Shown piece after piece: positions 10,183-19,096 of a stretch of DNA of 64,000 nucleotides (position 1 is its first letter; the number at the start of each line of letters is the position of its first letter). Both the position numbers and the translations under genes were made by a program. The DNA comes from JAVJSD01 sp040219575 (GTDB taxonomy: Bacteria > Planctomycetota > Planctomycetia > Pirellulales > Pirellulaceae): NCBI GenBank assembly GCA_040219575.1, contig JAVJSD010000064.1, positions 62,001 through 126,000 on the forward strand, given 5' to 3'. The notes under the pieces were generated by a model, which was not told the DNA's origin, made no database searches, and saw only the letters and a list, made by a program, of their open reading frames with translations.

Positions 10183-10558
10183 CCCGGATCATTCATCAGC
10201 ACCTTGCCAGGTTCAACCGAATCCGATCCGAGTCCAGGAGTTAGAACCGTATTGCGACGCACCAGCGCAGCAACACTCGGTGCTTCAGCCGCAAGCGGCT
10301 TGGGGCCCGGCTCCGGCAAGGCTGGCGACAGCGAAACAAGTGGCATGGCCGCCCCCGGCCGTGAATTGGCGGCCCATCAATGGGAGCGTTGGCGATTCGA
10401 TCCGCAGGCAGGGTAACGTCGCCTTCGCGCACGCGGGCCTTCGGCAAGAGGGAGCCGCTTGGTGCAACGCTCCTTCACGGCCGAGGGCGGCCATGCTACG
10501 GAAATACCCCCCGACATCCGGACGCCGCGAACGCCCAGCGGCTGATGAATAATCCGGG
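10183..10558 (+). mobile_element. MITE-like element, copy 2
   Basis: Same family and orientation as 3876-4255, 4 bp shorter. The terminal inverted repeats are better kept here: CCCGGATCATTCATCAGC at the left, and GCTGATGAATAATCCGGG (10541-10558) at the right, which pair with two mismatches. The internal inverted repeat is at 10340-10365 and 10474-10499. The element sits 121 bp after the cinA-like gene and touches no gene. Confidence 0.82.
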
Positions 10559-10856
10559 CCAAACGCTTCTTCATCCGTTTGCCAGATCACGAAGCAGGGA
10601 CCAAGTCGGTTCGCAGTTTCTGCGGAAATCAGCGTCATCCGCCGACGTCTCCTAACATGCGGGCGGCCGGAGCGCCTTTCGAACGGTTGCTTGCGGATTG
10701 GCGATAACGCCTTGCCTGATCGCTGCAACCGGCCGCGACGGTTCGCTCCGCGTCGCCCAATCCCGTTCCGGCGCGTGATTCTCCGAACTGGCGCGGGTAT
10801 GATTCGTGGACTTGCTTACCGTCGTCCCCGCTCCTTTCATTCCACCGGCGCTGCCC
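10559..10856. other. 298-bp spacer after MITE copy 2
   Basis: No coding frame with family resemblance and no hairpin with a T run was found. This stretch probably holds the promoter of the Ntn-hydrolase gene; no clear -35/-10 pair stood out. Confidence 0.4.
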
Positions 10857-12839
10857 ATGAAACGTTTGGTTCTCGCGAATTGCACGTGGATGCTGTCGGC
10901 GTTCTTGATCATTCTGTCGGCGCCCTCTTCCTGGGCGTGCACAACGGCGGTCATCTCCGGCAAGGCGACCGAAGACGGCCGCCCACTCTTGTGGAAGAAC
11001 CGCGACTTTTGGCAGCCGCACAACGAGGTGGTGCATTTCCGTCCCGGACAAGGACTGCCGTTCGTGGCGGTTGTCAACGCCGGCGGCGAGCAGAGCGTCT
11101 ACATGGGCGTCAACACCGCCGGTTTTTGCATTGAGAACTCCGTCAGCAACGACGCGCCGGGGAAAGCCGGCGAAGGTCCCGGCAACGGACGACTGATGAA
11201 GATGGCGCTCACGGAGTGCACAACCGTCGCCGACTTCGAGCGGTTGCTCCAGCGAACCAACTCCGAGGGACGCCGCACCCGCGCCAACTTCGGAGTCATC
11301 GACGCGCACGGAGGGGCGGCGATGTTTGAAACCGGCCCGACATCGTACGTCAAATTCGACGCCAACGATCCGCAAGTCGCGCCGCAAGGGTTCATCGTCC
11401 GGTCGAATTTCTCCGCCACGGGAAAGAAGCTCTCTCACGTCGACGAGCATGCCGTGCTTGAGGGGGTTTACTCCGCCGAGCGATTCCGGCGCGGTTGCCG
11501 CCTGTGCGGCGAAGGCGTGCAGTCCGGCCGGCTCGATGCTCGCTACGTGCTGCGGCATGTCGCCCGCGATCTCACCAACGAGCAAGGCGAGCCGATATCG
11601 GGCAGCGTCAACGGCGACGCGCACGCGCGTCTGCCCGAGGCCATCAACACCAGCAAGACGCTCAATCGCCGCAGTACCGTATCGGCGGCCGTCTTTCAGG
11701 GTGTGCGGAGCGGCGAAGATCCGCAGTTGACCACGATGTGGGTGCTGCTGGGACAACCTGCCTTCAGCGTGGCGGTTCCGTGTTGGGCCGCCGCCGGACA
11801 AGTTCACGAGGCGCTCGACGGTCCGCAGGTCAGCCGGCTCTGTTCACTCAGCGGCCGGCTGCGCGAACTGCACTACCCCGACGACGGCGCGGTGCTGCGA
11901 CGCGGCGCGCTATCCCACGTGTGGGCCTCGACATTCGCCGCCGAAGACGCCATCTACGAACGCACACAACGACAACTCGACGCCTGGCGGAGGAAAACTC
12001 CAACCGCGGAAGTGCTGGCGAATTCGCACCGCGAGGCCTGCGGCGCGGCGGTCGAATGCCTCGACGCGTTGTGCCACAGTCCGGAAGTTCTGCTCGCCGC
12101 CGCGGCTCTGGAAGATGTCGGAAAACAAGACGCCGCGATCCGACTCGACTTCCCGTTCGACGAACCGAACGGCACGCGACTCGGCGATGCGATCGACAGC
12201 GTGGGCAAGCTGCGCTTCGACGGCGGCATGACCGACTCGGTCGTCCACGACGGCTCCTTTCGGATCCGCCGCGGCAGCGACGAGGCCGTGAACCGCTATG
12301 TCGATATCGCTCCCAACATCGGCGCCGGAGGAAGCAGCGGCGGCGACGACGCCCGGGCTCCTCGCGGTTGGATTGTGATGCAAGTCGCCGGCTGGAATCT
12401 GCACGGCGATGCGGCGAACGAAATGGTGCGTTTCGGTTTCACGTCACAGGCCGACAAGTCGTATCAAACCGCCGGCCTCGTCATCGCACGGACTTCCGAC
12501 GACCGCGTTTCGCTGGGCGGGGAAGCCTTCGGCGATGGCAGCACGAATATCGATCTCGCGCCGGTCCTTCCCGCTCGGCAGCGCGAACCAGTGACCTTTG
12601 TCATCGAACTCGACAAGGTCACGCGCAACAGCAACGAGGGAGATGCGGGCGGCGTGTATCGTCTGTTCTATCGCATCGGCGACAAAGGCCCTTTCCGTCA
12701 GGCGGGCGTCGACGGAAAGGTCCGCCGCCTGCGCAATGGCAACCAAATGCACCTGCGCACGGTCGGCGCGTTTGGCGACGACGGCGAATACTTCGACATC
12801 GACCGACTTTACTACACGACCCGCAGCCCGCTCGAATAG
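10857..12839 (+). CDS. Secreted Ntn-type Cys hydrolase (acyltransferase/C45-C69-like) with C-terminal jelly-roll-like domain
   Basis: 660 aa. A signal peptide ends ...SAPSSWA, and the next residues are CTTAVISGKATEDGRPLLWKNRD, the usual start of N-terminal-nucleophile amidohydrolases of the penicillin-acylase / isopenicillin acyltransferase group. Signal-peptidase cleavage at A27-C28 would itself expose the catalytic Cys. Further family features are FRPGQGLPFVAVVNAGGEQSVYMGVNTAG and NFGVIDAHGGAAMFE. After about residue 400 a separate region (LDFPFDEPNGTRLGDAI... to ...EYFDIDRLYYTT) resembles a LamG-like beta sandwich. The substrate is unknown; amide bonds of small acylated amines or peptides are likely. 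The ATG at 10857 is chosen because it begins the signal peptide. The gene is convergent with the following gene, 32 bp apart. Confidence 0.75.
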   Translation: MKRLVLANCTWMLSAFLIILSAPSSWACTTAVISGKATEDGRPLLWKNRDFWQPHNEVVHFRPGQGLPFVAVVNAGGEQSVYMGVNTAGFCIENSVSNDAPGKAGEGPGNGRLMKMALTECTTVADFERLLQRTNSEGRRTRANFGVIDAHGGAAMFETGPTSYVKFDANDPQVAPQGFIVRSNFSATGKKLSHVDEHAVLEGVYSAERFRRGCRLCGEGVQSGRLDARYVLRHVARDLTNEQGEPISGSVNGDAHARLPEAINTSKTLNRRSTVSAAVFQGVRSGEDPQLTTMWVLLGQPAFSVAVPCWAAAGQVHEALDGPQVSRLCSLSGRLRELHYPDDGAVLRRGALSHVWASTFAAEDAIYERTQRQLDAWRRKTPTAEVLANSHREACGAAVECLDALCHSPEVLLAAAALEDVGKQDAAIRLDFPFDEPNGTRLGDAIDSVGKLRFDGGMTDSVVHDGSFRIRRGSDEAVNRYVDIAPNIGAGGSSGGDDARAPRGWIVMQVAGWNLHGDAANEMVRFGFTSQADKSYQTAGLVIARTSDDRVSLGGEAFGDGSTNIDLAPVLPARQREPVTFVIELDKVTRNSNEGDAGGVYRLFYRIGDKGPFRQAGVDGKVRRLRNGNQMHLRTVGAFGDDGEYFDIDRLYYTTRSPLE

Positions 12840-12871
12840 CCGCCGCGGGGCGAGTATTCGACCAGGCCGGT

Positions 12872-13834
12872 TCAACGATCGTCGCGAGGCCAATTCAACC
12901 TGGCCAGCTTGACGCCTTGAAAGTCGGCCAGATCGCTGATGTACCAGCGGCCCTCGTGATGGATCAGCTCCGGCGCCTTGATCGGCAGCGTGGCGATCAG
13001 CTTCGAATCGTCATTGACGCCGAAATCGGTGGGATCCGTCGAACGATAGACGTACGTCTTGAAAGTGATCGACGACGCCCGAAACAAATAGTAATAGCCG
13101 TCGAGCGCGACCACGAAAGGGCTCTCGGCGCTCACCGGTCCGTCGCCCGCTACGCCGCCGCGGCTGACGATCTTGGTCTCGCTCCACGTTTTCAAATCGG
13201 GCGACGTCTTGAGAATCACATAGCCGTGCCCGTCGCTCGTCGAAACGGTCGAGTAGGCGTGATGCAGGTCGCCGATCTTCAGCACCATCACGTCGCGTCC
13301 GCCGTCGCGATACAGCAGGTTGCCGCGCTCGCCGCCCAGATCGGCGCGTTTGAATTCGACTCCGTCTGGCGACGTCATCAAGCGGATGCCGGCGGAGTGA
13401 TAGAAGCACAGGATTCGGTCGCCGTCGCGCACGAAGTACGGGGCGCCCATCGTCTCGACGCGTTTCCCGTCCTGCTGGCGAATCTGTTCGCCGTATTTCG
13501 CCTCCGCCCGGGCCACGACGCCGATCGGCCGCCACGGTCCCTGCTCCAGCGACTCTCCCCGCCATCCGAACAGCAGCCGGCTGACCCCCGTGCCGCGAAT
13601 ACAGGCCCACAGTCGCCACGTTCCGTCGGTCGACTGGAAGAAGCCGTGATCGACAACATGCTGCTTGCGCGGCTCCGGTCCGTTGAGTTCGCCCAGATCC
13701 GGCATCTCGCAAATCCGCCGCCAGGGCCCCTCAACGACCGGCCTCCGCTTGACCGGGGGTTCGGCGCTCCGCGCAGCGGTGGAAACGGTCGCAATGACAA
13801 GCGCAAGCCATGTCCCACCGAGGATGTACTTCAT
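12872..13834 (-). CDS. Secreted five-bladed beta-propeller, glycoside hydrolase 43/32-like
   Basis: 320 aa with a signal peptide (KYILGGTWLALVIATVSTAARS). The rest has the blade pattern of GH43/GH32-type propellers: DHGFFQSTDGTWRLWACIRG, TMGAPYFVRDGDRILCFYHSA, YVILKTSPDLKTWSE, ESPFVVALDGYYYLFRAS, PELIHHEGRWYISDL. These enzymes cut arabinose, xylose, fructose or galactose linkages; planctomycetes also have many catalytically unassigned relatives. An acidic residue in the first blade (VVDHGFF) and a Glu in the fourth (SAESPFV) are in plausible catalytic places. The gene is convergent with the Ntn-hydrolase gene. Confidence 0.72.
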   Translation of the reverse strand: MKYILGGTWLALVIATVSTAARSAEPPVKRRPVVEGPWRRICEMPDLGELNGPEPRKQHVVDHGFFQSTDGTWRLWACIRGTGVSRLLFGWRGESLEQGPWRPIGVVARAEAKYGEQIRQQDGKRVETMGAPYFVRDGDRILCFYHSAGIRLMTSPDGVEFKRADLGGERGNLLYRDGGRDVMVLKIGDLHHAYSTVSTSDGHGYVILKTSPDLKTWSETKIVSRGGVAGDGPVSAESPFVVALDGYYYLFRASSITFKTYVYRSTDPTDFGVNDDSKLIATLPIKAPELIHHEGRWYISDLADFQGVKLARLNWPRDDR

Positions 13835-13971
13835 AGTTCACGAGAGTTGTGTTGAGGAGTCGTCGCCCCGGATGGGATTTCGTCGTCGTTCTAGCGAAAG
13901 GCGTCCGACAACTGTTGAGAGTGCACGCGAGCCAGTTGCGTTTTCGCGGAACGCGGAAAAGGAGAAATTGT

Positions 13972-14057
13972 AACCGCTGATAAACGCTGATCAGACGCTA
14001 ATGTCGGCAAACTCGGATAGATTATAGATTAGCGCCCATTAGCGCCCATCAGCGGTT
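13972..14057. repeat. Palindromic intergenic element, family A copy 1
   Basis: The left arm 13972-14002 begins AACCGCTGATAAACGCTGAT. The right arm 14028-14057 ends CCATCAGCGGTT. They are imperfect inverted repeats of about 30 bp around a 25-bp centre, and each arm contains internal repeats of CGCTGAT or GCGCCCAT. A related element lies at 18968-19049 and a half copy near 33094. The rest of the 331-bp gap 13835-14165 contains only a GC-rich flank with CTGGCCACG...CGTGGCCAG as another small inverted pair. Confidence 0.75.
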
Positions 14058-14165
14058 CGCCTGCCTTTGCTTTTTGGTTCTGGCCACGCTTGGCTGAGTC
14101 TCTCCGTGGCCAGTTGGCGCCGCTTCATCGGCAGCCACGAATTGAATAGATGATGCGACCACAAC

Positions 14166-15278
14166 CTAGAGTTTCAGTTCGATGGGGAAATCGGTGAGCT
14201 TCTCGACGCCGGTTTCGGTGACGACGTAGTCGTTCTCCAACCGCATGCCGGCCTTCAGTTCGGGCGCGTACAGCCCCGGCTCCGCAGTGAAGACGTCGCC
14301 CACCGCGAAGGTGTCGTTCCAGTTCGGATTGAGGTGCGGCCCCTCATGCGGAAACAGGCCGATGCCGTGGCCCAGGTGATGATTGAACACGCCCACGGGG
14401 CACTCGTCCAGAATCGCCTGGGCCTCATGGAACAACTCCTGGCAGTTCTTCCCCGGCTTCACTTCGCCTTCGAGGTGCGCAAAGACGCGCATGATGTACT
14501 CCCAGGCTTGCTGCTGCTGGTCGCTGACGTCGGTCACGGCGATGGTGCGGCAGTTGTCGGCGAAGTAGCCGCGGAAGGCGGGGCCGAGATCGAGGATGTA
14601 CAATTCGCCGGCCTGTGCCGGGCGGTTGTCGCGCGGCGGTCCGCCGCGCTCGCCGCAGCGATAGTCGTTGCCCGTGCCGGTCATCATCTCGCCGAATTCG
14701 CGAACCGCCGCCGCCTGCAGTTCGTTGAAGACGTCGATCTCGGTCACGCCCGGGGCGATCATCTCGCGAGCCTTTTCGTACATCCGCGCCGTGCCCGCGA
14801 TCGCCTTTTTCAACAGTGCGAGCTCATCGGCGTCCTTGCGACGCCGCAGCCGGTAAAGATCCGGTTCGACGTCGACCAACTCTCCAGACGCCGCCGCGGC
14901 CAGATGGGGTCCGAAGGTCGAAAACTCGCAGCCGACCCGCGCGCCGGGAATCTTGCCGCCGAGCGCGTTGACCAGCACTTCGCTGGAGGCCTGCCGTTGA
15001 TCGTTGCGCATCGTCGAGTGCCAGTTCGATTCGTACACATGCACGTCGTCGACCGCGGCCGTCTCCGGCTCCTTCTTGGGAGCGACGAGCGTCAGCTTAC
15101 CCTCGATCGACAGCGCCGCGGCCGGTTCAAACGTCCAATGGAATCGCGCGCCGGTGAGATATTGCACGTGCTCAATCTGCGTGACGATCGTGAGATCGAC
15201 GTTCTTCTCTCGCATCACTTCGAGAAGACGCTGCTGCCGACCGCGGCTGGCGCCCAGGTCGATGTCGTAACTGGTCAT
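14166..15278 (-). CDS. M24 family metallopeptidase (Xaa-Pro aminopeptidase-like)
   Basis: 370 aa, cytoplasmic, with a creatinase-type N-terminal domain and a pita-bread catalytic domain. The five metal ligands are visible: Asp and Asp in ILDLGPAFRGYFADNCRT, His in HHLGHGIGLFPHEGP, Glu in FTAEPGLYAP, and Glu in RLENDYVVTE. Enzymes of this type remove an N-terminal residue next to proline; proline dipeptidase is the main alternative. The start at 15278 (MTSYDIDLGASRGRQQRLL) is chosen over the frame extension to 15494, which would overlap the divergent gene's leader. The divergent neighbour starts 215 bp away. Confidence 0.88.
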   Translation of the reverse strand: MTSYDIDLGASRGRQQRLLEVMREKNVDLTIVTQIEHVQYLTGARFHWTFEPAAALSIEGKLTLVAPKKEPETAAVDDVHVYESNWHSTMRNDQRQASSEVLVNALGGKIPGARVGCEFSTFGPHLAAAASGELVDVEPDLYRLRRRKDADELALLKKAIAGTARMYEKAREMIAPGVTEIDVFNELQAAAVREFGEMMTGTGNDYRCGERGGPPRDNRPAQAGELYILDLGPAFRGYFADNCRTIAVTDVSDQQQQAWEYIMRVFAHLEGEVKPGKNCQELFHEAQAILDECPVGVFNHHLGHGIGLFPHEGPHLNPNWNDTFAVGDVFTAEPGLYAPELKAGMRLENDYVVTETGVEKLTDFPIELKL

Positions 15279-15493
15279 GGCTCTGGATTTCCTTGGATTC
15301 GATTTCGGCGCGCCGCCAGGATGGCCGTGAAGACGAGTGCTCGGACTCCCAACGTAACTCGCCTGGAAGTCGGCCAAAAGGGGTGGCCGATAAGCGCCGC
15401 CGGCGCGGCCATTGACGAAGAATTTGCCCCACCCCGTGGCTCCGGCTACCATCACGACAGCCCTTGCGTACCTTCCCGGTGAAGATTTCCCCA

Positions 15494-16828
15494 ATGCCCA
15501 ACAACCCTCCGCGAATTCGTGCCGACGTGCCGCGCCGATCCTTTTTGGCGGCGACGGCGACCTCTACGTTCGCACTATTGAACAGCCGACTACTCGCCGC
15601 CGGGCCGAAGGGAAAAATCTCCGTCACCGGCCGCAAAGACAAACGCATGGCGCCGCTGGACAAGTTGATGAAGGAGTTTGTCAGGGCGAACGCAACTCCC
15701 GGCGCCGCGCTCGCCGTCACGCGCGGGGGAAAACTGGTGTACGCCCGGGGATTCGGCCATGCCGACGTCGAGCGAGACGAAGCGGTGCAGCCCGATTCGT
15801 TGTTCCGTATCGCCAGCGTTTCGAAACCGCTCACGGCCGTGGCGGTGATGCGCCTGGTCGAGCAAGGAAGGTTATCGCTCGACGACCGAGTCGTCGAGCG
15901 CTTGCCGCGGATTCCGCATCGGGGGGACGGCGCCAAACCGGACAATCGCTGGCGGCGAATCACGATTCGACACTGTCTGCAACACACCGGCGGCTGGGAC
16001 CGCGAGGCGTCGTACGATCCGGCTTTTCGCCCTTGGGTGATCGCCGGTTCGCTCGGCGTCCGACCGCCCGTTCGTCCCGAGCATCTCGTCCGTTATATGA
16101 TGGGGCAGCCGCTCGACTTCCATCCCGGTCGCCGCTATGCCTATTCGAACCTGGGCTACCTGGTGCTGGGACGGATTCTCGAATCGGCCGTCGAGCGAGA
16201 CTACGAAGATTATCTGCAGCGCGAACTGCTACAGCCGATCGGCGTCACGCGCATGCAGCTCGGGCGAGCCCTCGCCGAACATCGCGCGGCTGGCGAAGTG
16301 CGCTACTACGACCGCGAGCGACGAACGGGCCCTTGCCTGTTTCCGCCGCGCCTGGGAGATCCTGTGCCGGTGCAATACGGAGCGCAGAACTTCGACGGCT
16401 TCGAGGCCCATGGAGGATGGATCGCCTCGGCGGTCGATCTCGTACGATTCGCTTCGGCGGTGGACGGCCAGTTCGGCAAAGCACTGCTGAGGCGAAAGTC
16501 GAGAAAAGCAATGTGGGCGCGGCCCGAGGGATCGCCCGGCCAGGATGCCGAAGGTGCACCGCTTCCCGTGTATTATGGATGCGGCTGGCTCGTGCGATCG
16601 CTCCCGGAAAAGCGCCGCATCAACACCTGGCACACCGGTTCGATCGATGGTTCGGAGGCGCTGCTGGTGCGGCGCTGGGACGGGCTGAACTGGGCCGTGC
16701 TGTTCAACACCCGCGGCAATCCTGAAGGCGAGCGACTCTCGCGGCTGATCGACCCGCTCCTGCACCAGGCCGTCGATCAGGTCGAACGTTGGCCTCACGA
16801 CGATCAATTCGAGAAGTACCTGGGATAG
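15494..16828 (+). CDS. Tat-exported serine beta-lactamase-like hydrolase (class C / S12)
   Basis: 444 aa. A twin-arginine signal (VPRRSFLAATATSTFALLNSRLLAA) precedes a class C beta-lactamase/DD-peptidase/esterase fold. The nucleophile motif SVSK is at about residues 108-111 (FRIASVSKPLTAVAV), the Tyr motif YSN at about 217-219 (YAYSNLGYLVLGR), and HTG lies near the C-terminus (TWHTGSIDGSEALL). Family members include beta-lactamases, D-aminopeptidases and esterases; the true substrate is not visible. The ATG at 15494 puts the RR pair close to the N-terminus and is preferred to the TTG 30 bp upstream. The amidohydrolase gene follows after 43 bp on the same strand, so co-transcription is likely. 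Confidence 0.85.
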   Translation: MPNNPPRIRADVPRRSFLAATATSTFALLNSRLLAAGPKGKISVTGRKDKRMAPLDKLMKEFVRANATPGAALAVTRGGKLVYARGFGHADVERDEAVQPDSLFRIASVSKPLTAVAVMRLVEQGRLSLDDRVVERLPRIPHRGDGAKPDNRWRRITIRHCLQHTGGWDREASYDPAFRPWVIAGSLGVRPPVRPEHLVRYMMGQPLDFHPGRRYAYSNLGYLVLGRILESAVERDYEDYLQRELLQPIGVTRMQLGRALAEHRAAGEVRYYDRERRTGPCLFPPRLGDPVPVQYGAQNFDGFEAHGGWIASAVDLVRFASAVDGQFGKALLRRKSRKAMWARPEGSPGQDAEGAPLPVYYGCGWLVRSLPEKRRINTWHTGSIDGSEALLVRRWDGLNWAVLFNTRGNPEGERLSRLIDPLLHQAVDQVERWPHDDQFEKYLG

Positions 16829-16871
16829 ACAATCAGCAAACACACCAACGAAAGCGACTCGCAAGCAGACC

Positions 16872-17846
16872 ATGACCAATCTCACTCCCGCTACCAATTC
16901 CGGCCTCCACCGTCGCGACTTCTGCCGTACGCTGGCGGGCGGCGCGGCTTTGGGGCTCCTGTCGGCCACGGGCCTCCGCGCGGCGGAAGAAAAGCCAAAG
17001 GCCAGCCGTTATGTCGATGTGCACACGCACCTGGGCCAGACCTGGAACAGCACCGACACGCTCACCGCCCAACAGTTGCTGCGGTGGATGGATGCGGCCG
17101 ACATCGCACAGGCCGTGGTGCTGCCGCTGATCAATCCCGAGTCGTCAAGCTATCCGCTCACGACCGATTTCGTGCTCCGCGAGACGCTGCCGTTCCGCGA
17201 CCGGCTGATTCCCTTCTGTTCGATCGATCCCCGCACGTCGTACCGCGGTGGGCACAAAGGGTTGGTCGCCATGCTGCGGCGATACATCGAAGCCGGCGCG
17301 AAGGGCTTCGGCGAACACAAGCCCGGCCTCCCCATCGACGATCCGCGGAACCTGGCGATCTACGCCGCCTGCGCGGAGGCGAAGCTGCCGCTGTTGTTCC
17401 ATCTCGACAACCAGCGCAACACCGACAAGCCGGGACTGCCCGGCCTCGAAAAGGCGCTCCGCCACGCGCCGGAGTGCAACTTCATCGGCCACGGACCCGG
17501 TTGGTGGGCCTCGATCTCCGGCGACGTGACGCAGGCCGACCTGGGCGGCTACCCCAAGAGCGATCCCACGCCGGGCGGCGCGATCGATCGGCTGATGGAG
17601 AAATACCCCAACCTGTACGGCGACCTGTCGGCCGGCAGCGGCGCCCGGGCCATTCAGCGCAACCTCGACTTTGGCCGTGAATTCCTCATCCGCCGCGCCG
17701 ACCGCCTGATGTTCGGCACCGACTTCCTGACCCCCGAGCAGGACGTGCCGCAACTGGACCTCTACGCCACGATCGACTTGCCTGAAGAGGTCGAGCGAAA
17801 AGTGTACCGCGAGAACGCGAGGAAGCTGTTGAATCTCGACGCTTGA
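16872..17846 (+). CDS. Tat-exported amidohydrolase (amidohydrolase-2 family)
   Basis: 324 aa with a twin-arginine leader (LHRRDFCRTLAGGAALGLL). The metal-binding TIM-barrel hydrolase has YVDVHTHLG (H51, H53), then LLFHLDN, FIGHGPGWWAS and MFGTDFLTPEQ carrying the remaining His/Asp ligands. Relatives include decarboxylases and lactone hydrolases of the ACMSD group; planctomycete members are mostly unassigned. It lies 43 bp behind the beta-lactamase-like gene, forming a probable two-gene unit of exported hydrolases. It is convergent with the Gfo/Idh gene, 19 bp away. Confidence 0.83.
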   Translation: MTNLTPATNSGLHRRDFCRTLAGGAALGLLSATGLRAAEEKPKASRYVDVHTHLGQTWNSTDTLTAQQLLRWMDAADIAQAVVLPLINPESSSYPLTTDFVLRETLPFRDRLIPFCSIDPRTSYRGGHKGLVAMLRRYIEAGAKGFGEHKPGLPIDDPRNLAIYAACAEAKLPLLFHLDNQRNTDKPGLPGLEKALRHAPECNFIGHGPGWWASISGDVTQADLGGYPKSDPTPGGAIDRLMEKYPNLYGDLSAGSGARAIQRNLDFGREFLIRRADRLMFGTDFLTPEQDVPQLDLYATIDLPEEVERKVYRENARKLLNLDA

Positions 17847-17865
17847 GCGACCGAGGGCGAAAATA

Positions 17866-18849
17866 CTACTTCACCGCCGCCCGCGCCTTTTGCATCATGC
17901 TGTCGAGCGTCACTTCGGCGCCGCCAAGACGTTTGCTCTCGTCGGCGGCTTCCATGAAGGCGTAGATCTCGAGCGTCTCGGCGGCGCTGACGGGTGGTTT
18001 GCCGCTCTGGAAGAACTTGATGCATTCGACCACCAGCGGGGCGTAGCCGTCGTACTTGCCGACTTCCATCGTTCCCTTTTCGCCCTCAGCCGTGCCACTG
18101 TAGCCCTTGCCTTCGCGGAACACGCCGACGCGCCCCCCTTTCCACTTCCCTTCGACGACGATCTTGCCGTCCTCGCTGGTGCGCCGCACCGACTGGCAGC
18201 CGGTTCCCATCACGGTGAACAGCGACTCCACGCCGTGGATGCCGTACCAGAACAGGTCGGGATGCGTCTTTTCGAGCGAGGCCGGGCTGACCGTCTCGCA
18301 GCGCGTCACCTGGCCGACCGCGCCGTTTCGGGCCTGCTGCGTCAGTGTGCCGAACCGCAGCGACGAGGACGAGAAGACCGGCACGCCGTGCTTCTCGGCG
18401 GCGTTGAAGATGGCGATGCAATCGGCAAGCGAGGCGGCCATCGGCTTGTCGATGAACACCGGCTTACCGGCCTCGAGCACCGGCAATACCTGCTGCAGAT
18501 GCGGCCGACCGTCGTTCGTTTCCAGGAAAACCACGTCCACACGCTCGAGCAAGTCCGGAATCGAATCGACGATCTCGACGCCCATCTCGCGCATCTGCTC
18601 GGTATACTTCGGTACGCGACTCGTGCTCGATTCGATATCCGGGCTTCCCTTGGGATACGCCGCCACGATGCGGCACTCGGCCAGCACACCCTCCGCCTTG
18701 GTGTCGTTGAGCACCTTGGTGAAGGCGATAGCGTGCGAAGTGTCGAGGCCGATAATCCCCGCCCGCAGGACGGCCTCTTCTTCAGCACGTGCGACCGCAG
18801 GACCTAGAAGCAAGGCGGTCAACAGCAACGCAAACAGTCGGCGGGACAT
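17866..18849 (-). CDS. Exported Gfo/Idh/MocA family oxidoreductase
   Basis: 327 aa. A classical signal peptide (RRLFALLLTALLLGPAVARA) leads into a Rossmann fold (LRAGIIGLDTSHAIAF, VDVVFLETNDGRPHL, PVFIDKPMAASLADC). The EKP-type lysine motif appears as DKPMA. The C-terminal alpha/beta domain includes HPDLFWYGIHGVESLF. The usual GxGxxG is altered to GIIGLDTSH, a variant common in exported planctomycete members, so NAD(P) binding may be modified. Start 18849 has GAGGAG 11 nt upstream. Likely role: oxidation or epimerisation of a sugar or inositol derivative (family-level inference). Confidence 0.82.
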   Translation of the reverse strand: MSRRLFALLLTALLLGPAVARAEEEAVLRAGIIGLDTSHAIAFTKVLNDTKAEGVLAECRIVAAYPKGSPDIESSTSRVPKYTEQMREMGVEIVDSIPDLLERVDVVFLETNDGRPHLQQVLPVLEAGKPVFIDKPMAASLADCIAIFNAAEKHGVPVFSSSSLRFGTLTQQARNGAVGQVTRCETVSPASLEKTHPDLFWYGIHGVESLFTVMGTGCQSVRRTSEDGKIVVEGKWKGGRVGVFREGKGYSGTAEGEKGTMEVGKYDGYAPLVVECIKFFQSGKPPVSAAETLEIYAFMEAADESKRLGGAEVTLDSMMQKARAAVK

Positions 18850-18967
18850 GGCGGGAAACTCCTCGGCGGGAAAGTTGGGTTGGATTCTGGCACGCAGGCT
18901 GCAACGATTGTAAAGTGCGTCGCCTTCGAATTCCACGAATTAGCCGCGCCCCGAAAAAGAAGAGGGA

Positions 18968-19049
18968 AACTGCTGATGAACGCTAATCGGGCGCCAACGG
19001 ACTTTCCCATCGTTGTTCATTCGCGTCGCATCAGCGCACATCAGCGGTT
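18968..19049. repeat. Palindromic intergenic element, family A copy 2
   Basis: The left arm 18968-18998 begins AACTGCTGATGAACGCTAAT and the right arm 19019-19049 ends CACATCAGCGGTT. The sequence and fold match 13972-14057. It lies in the divergent gap between the Gfo/Idh gene and the copper-ATPase gene. Confidence 0.75.
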
Positions 19050-19096
19050 CGCATTTCTTCAAAGCGACGAGAATTCCTCCAACTTCCAGTAAGCCC

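Noticed and set aside
12872..13834. Arylsulfatase or sialidase identity for the propeller protein
   Set aside because: No Asp boxes and no formylglycine motif; blade pattern fits GH43/32 better.
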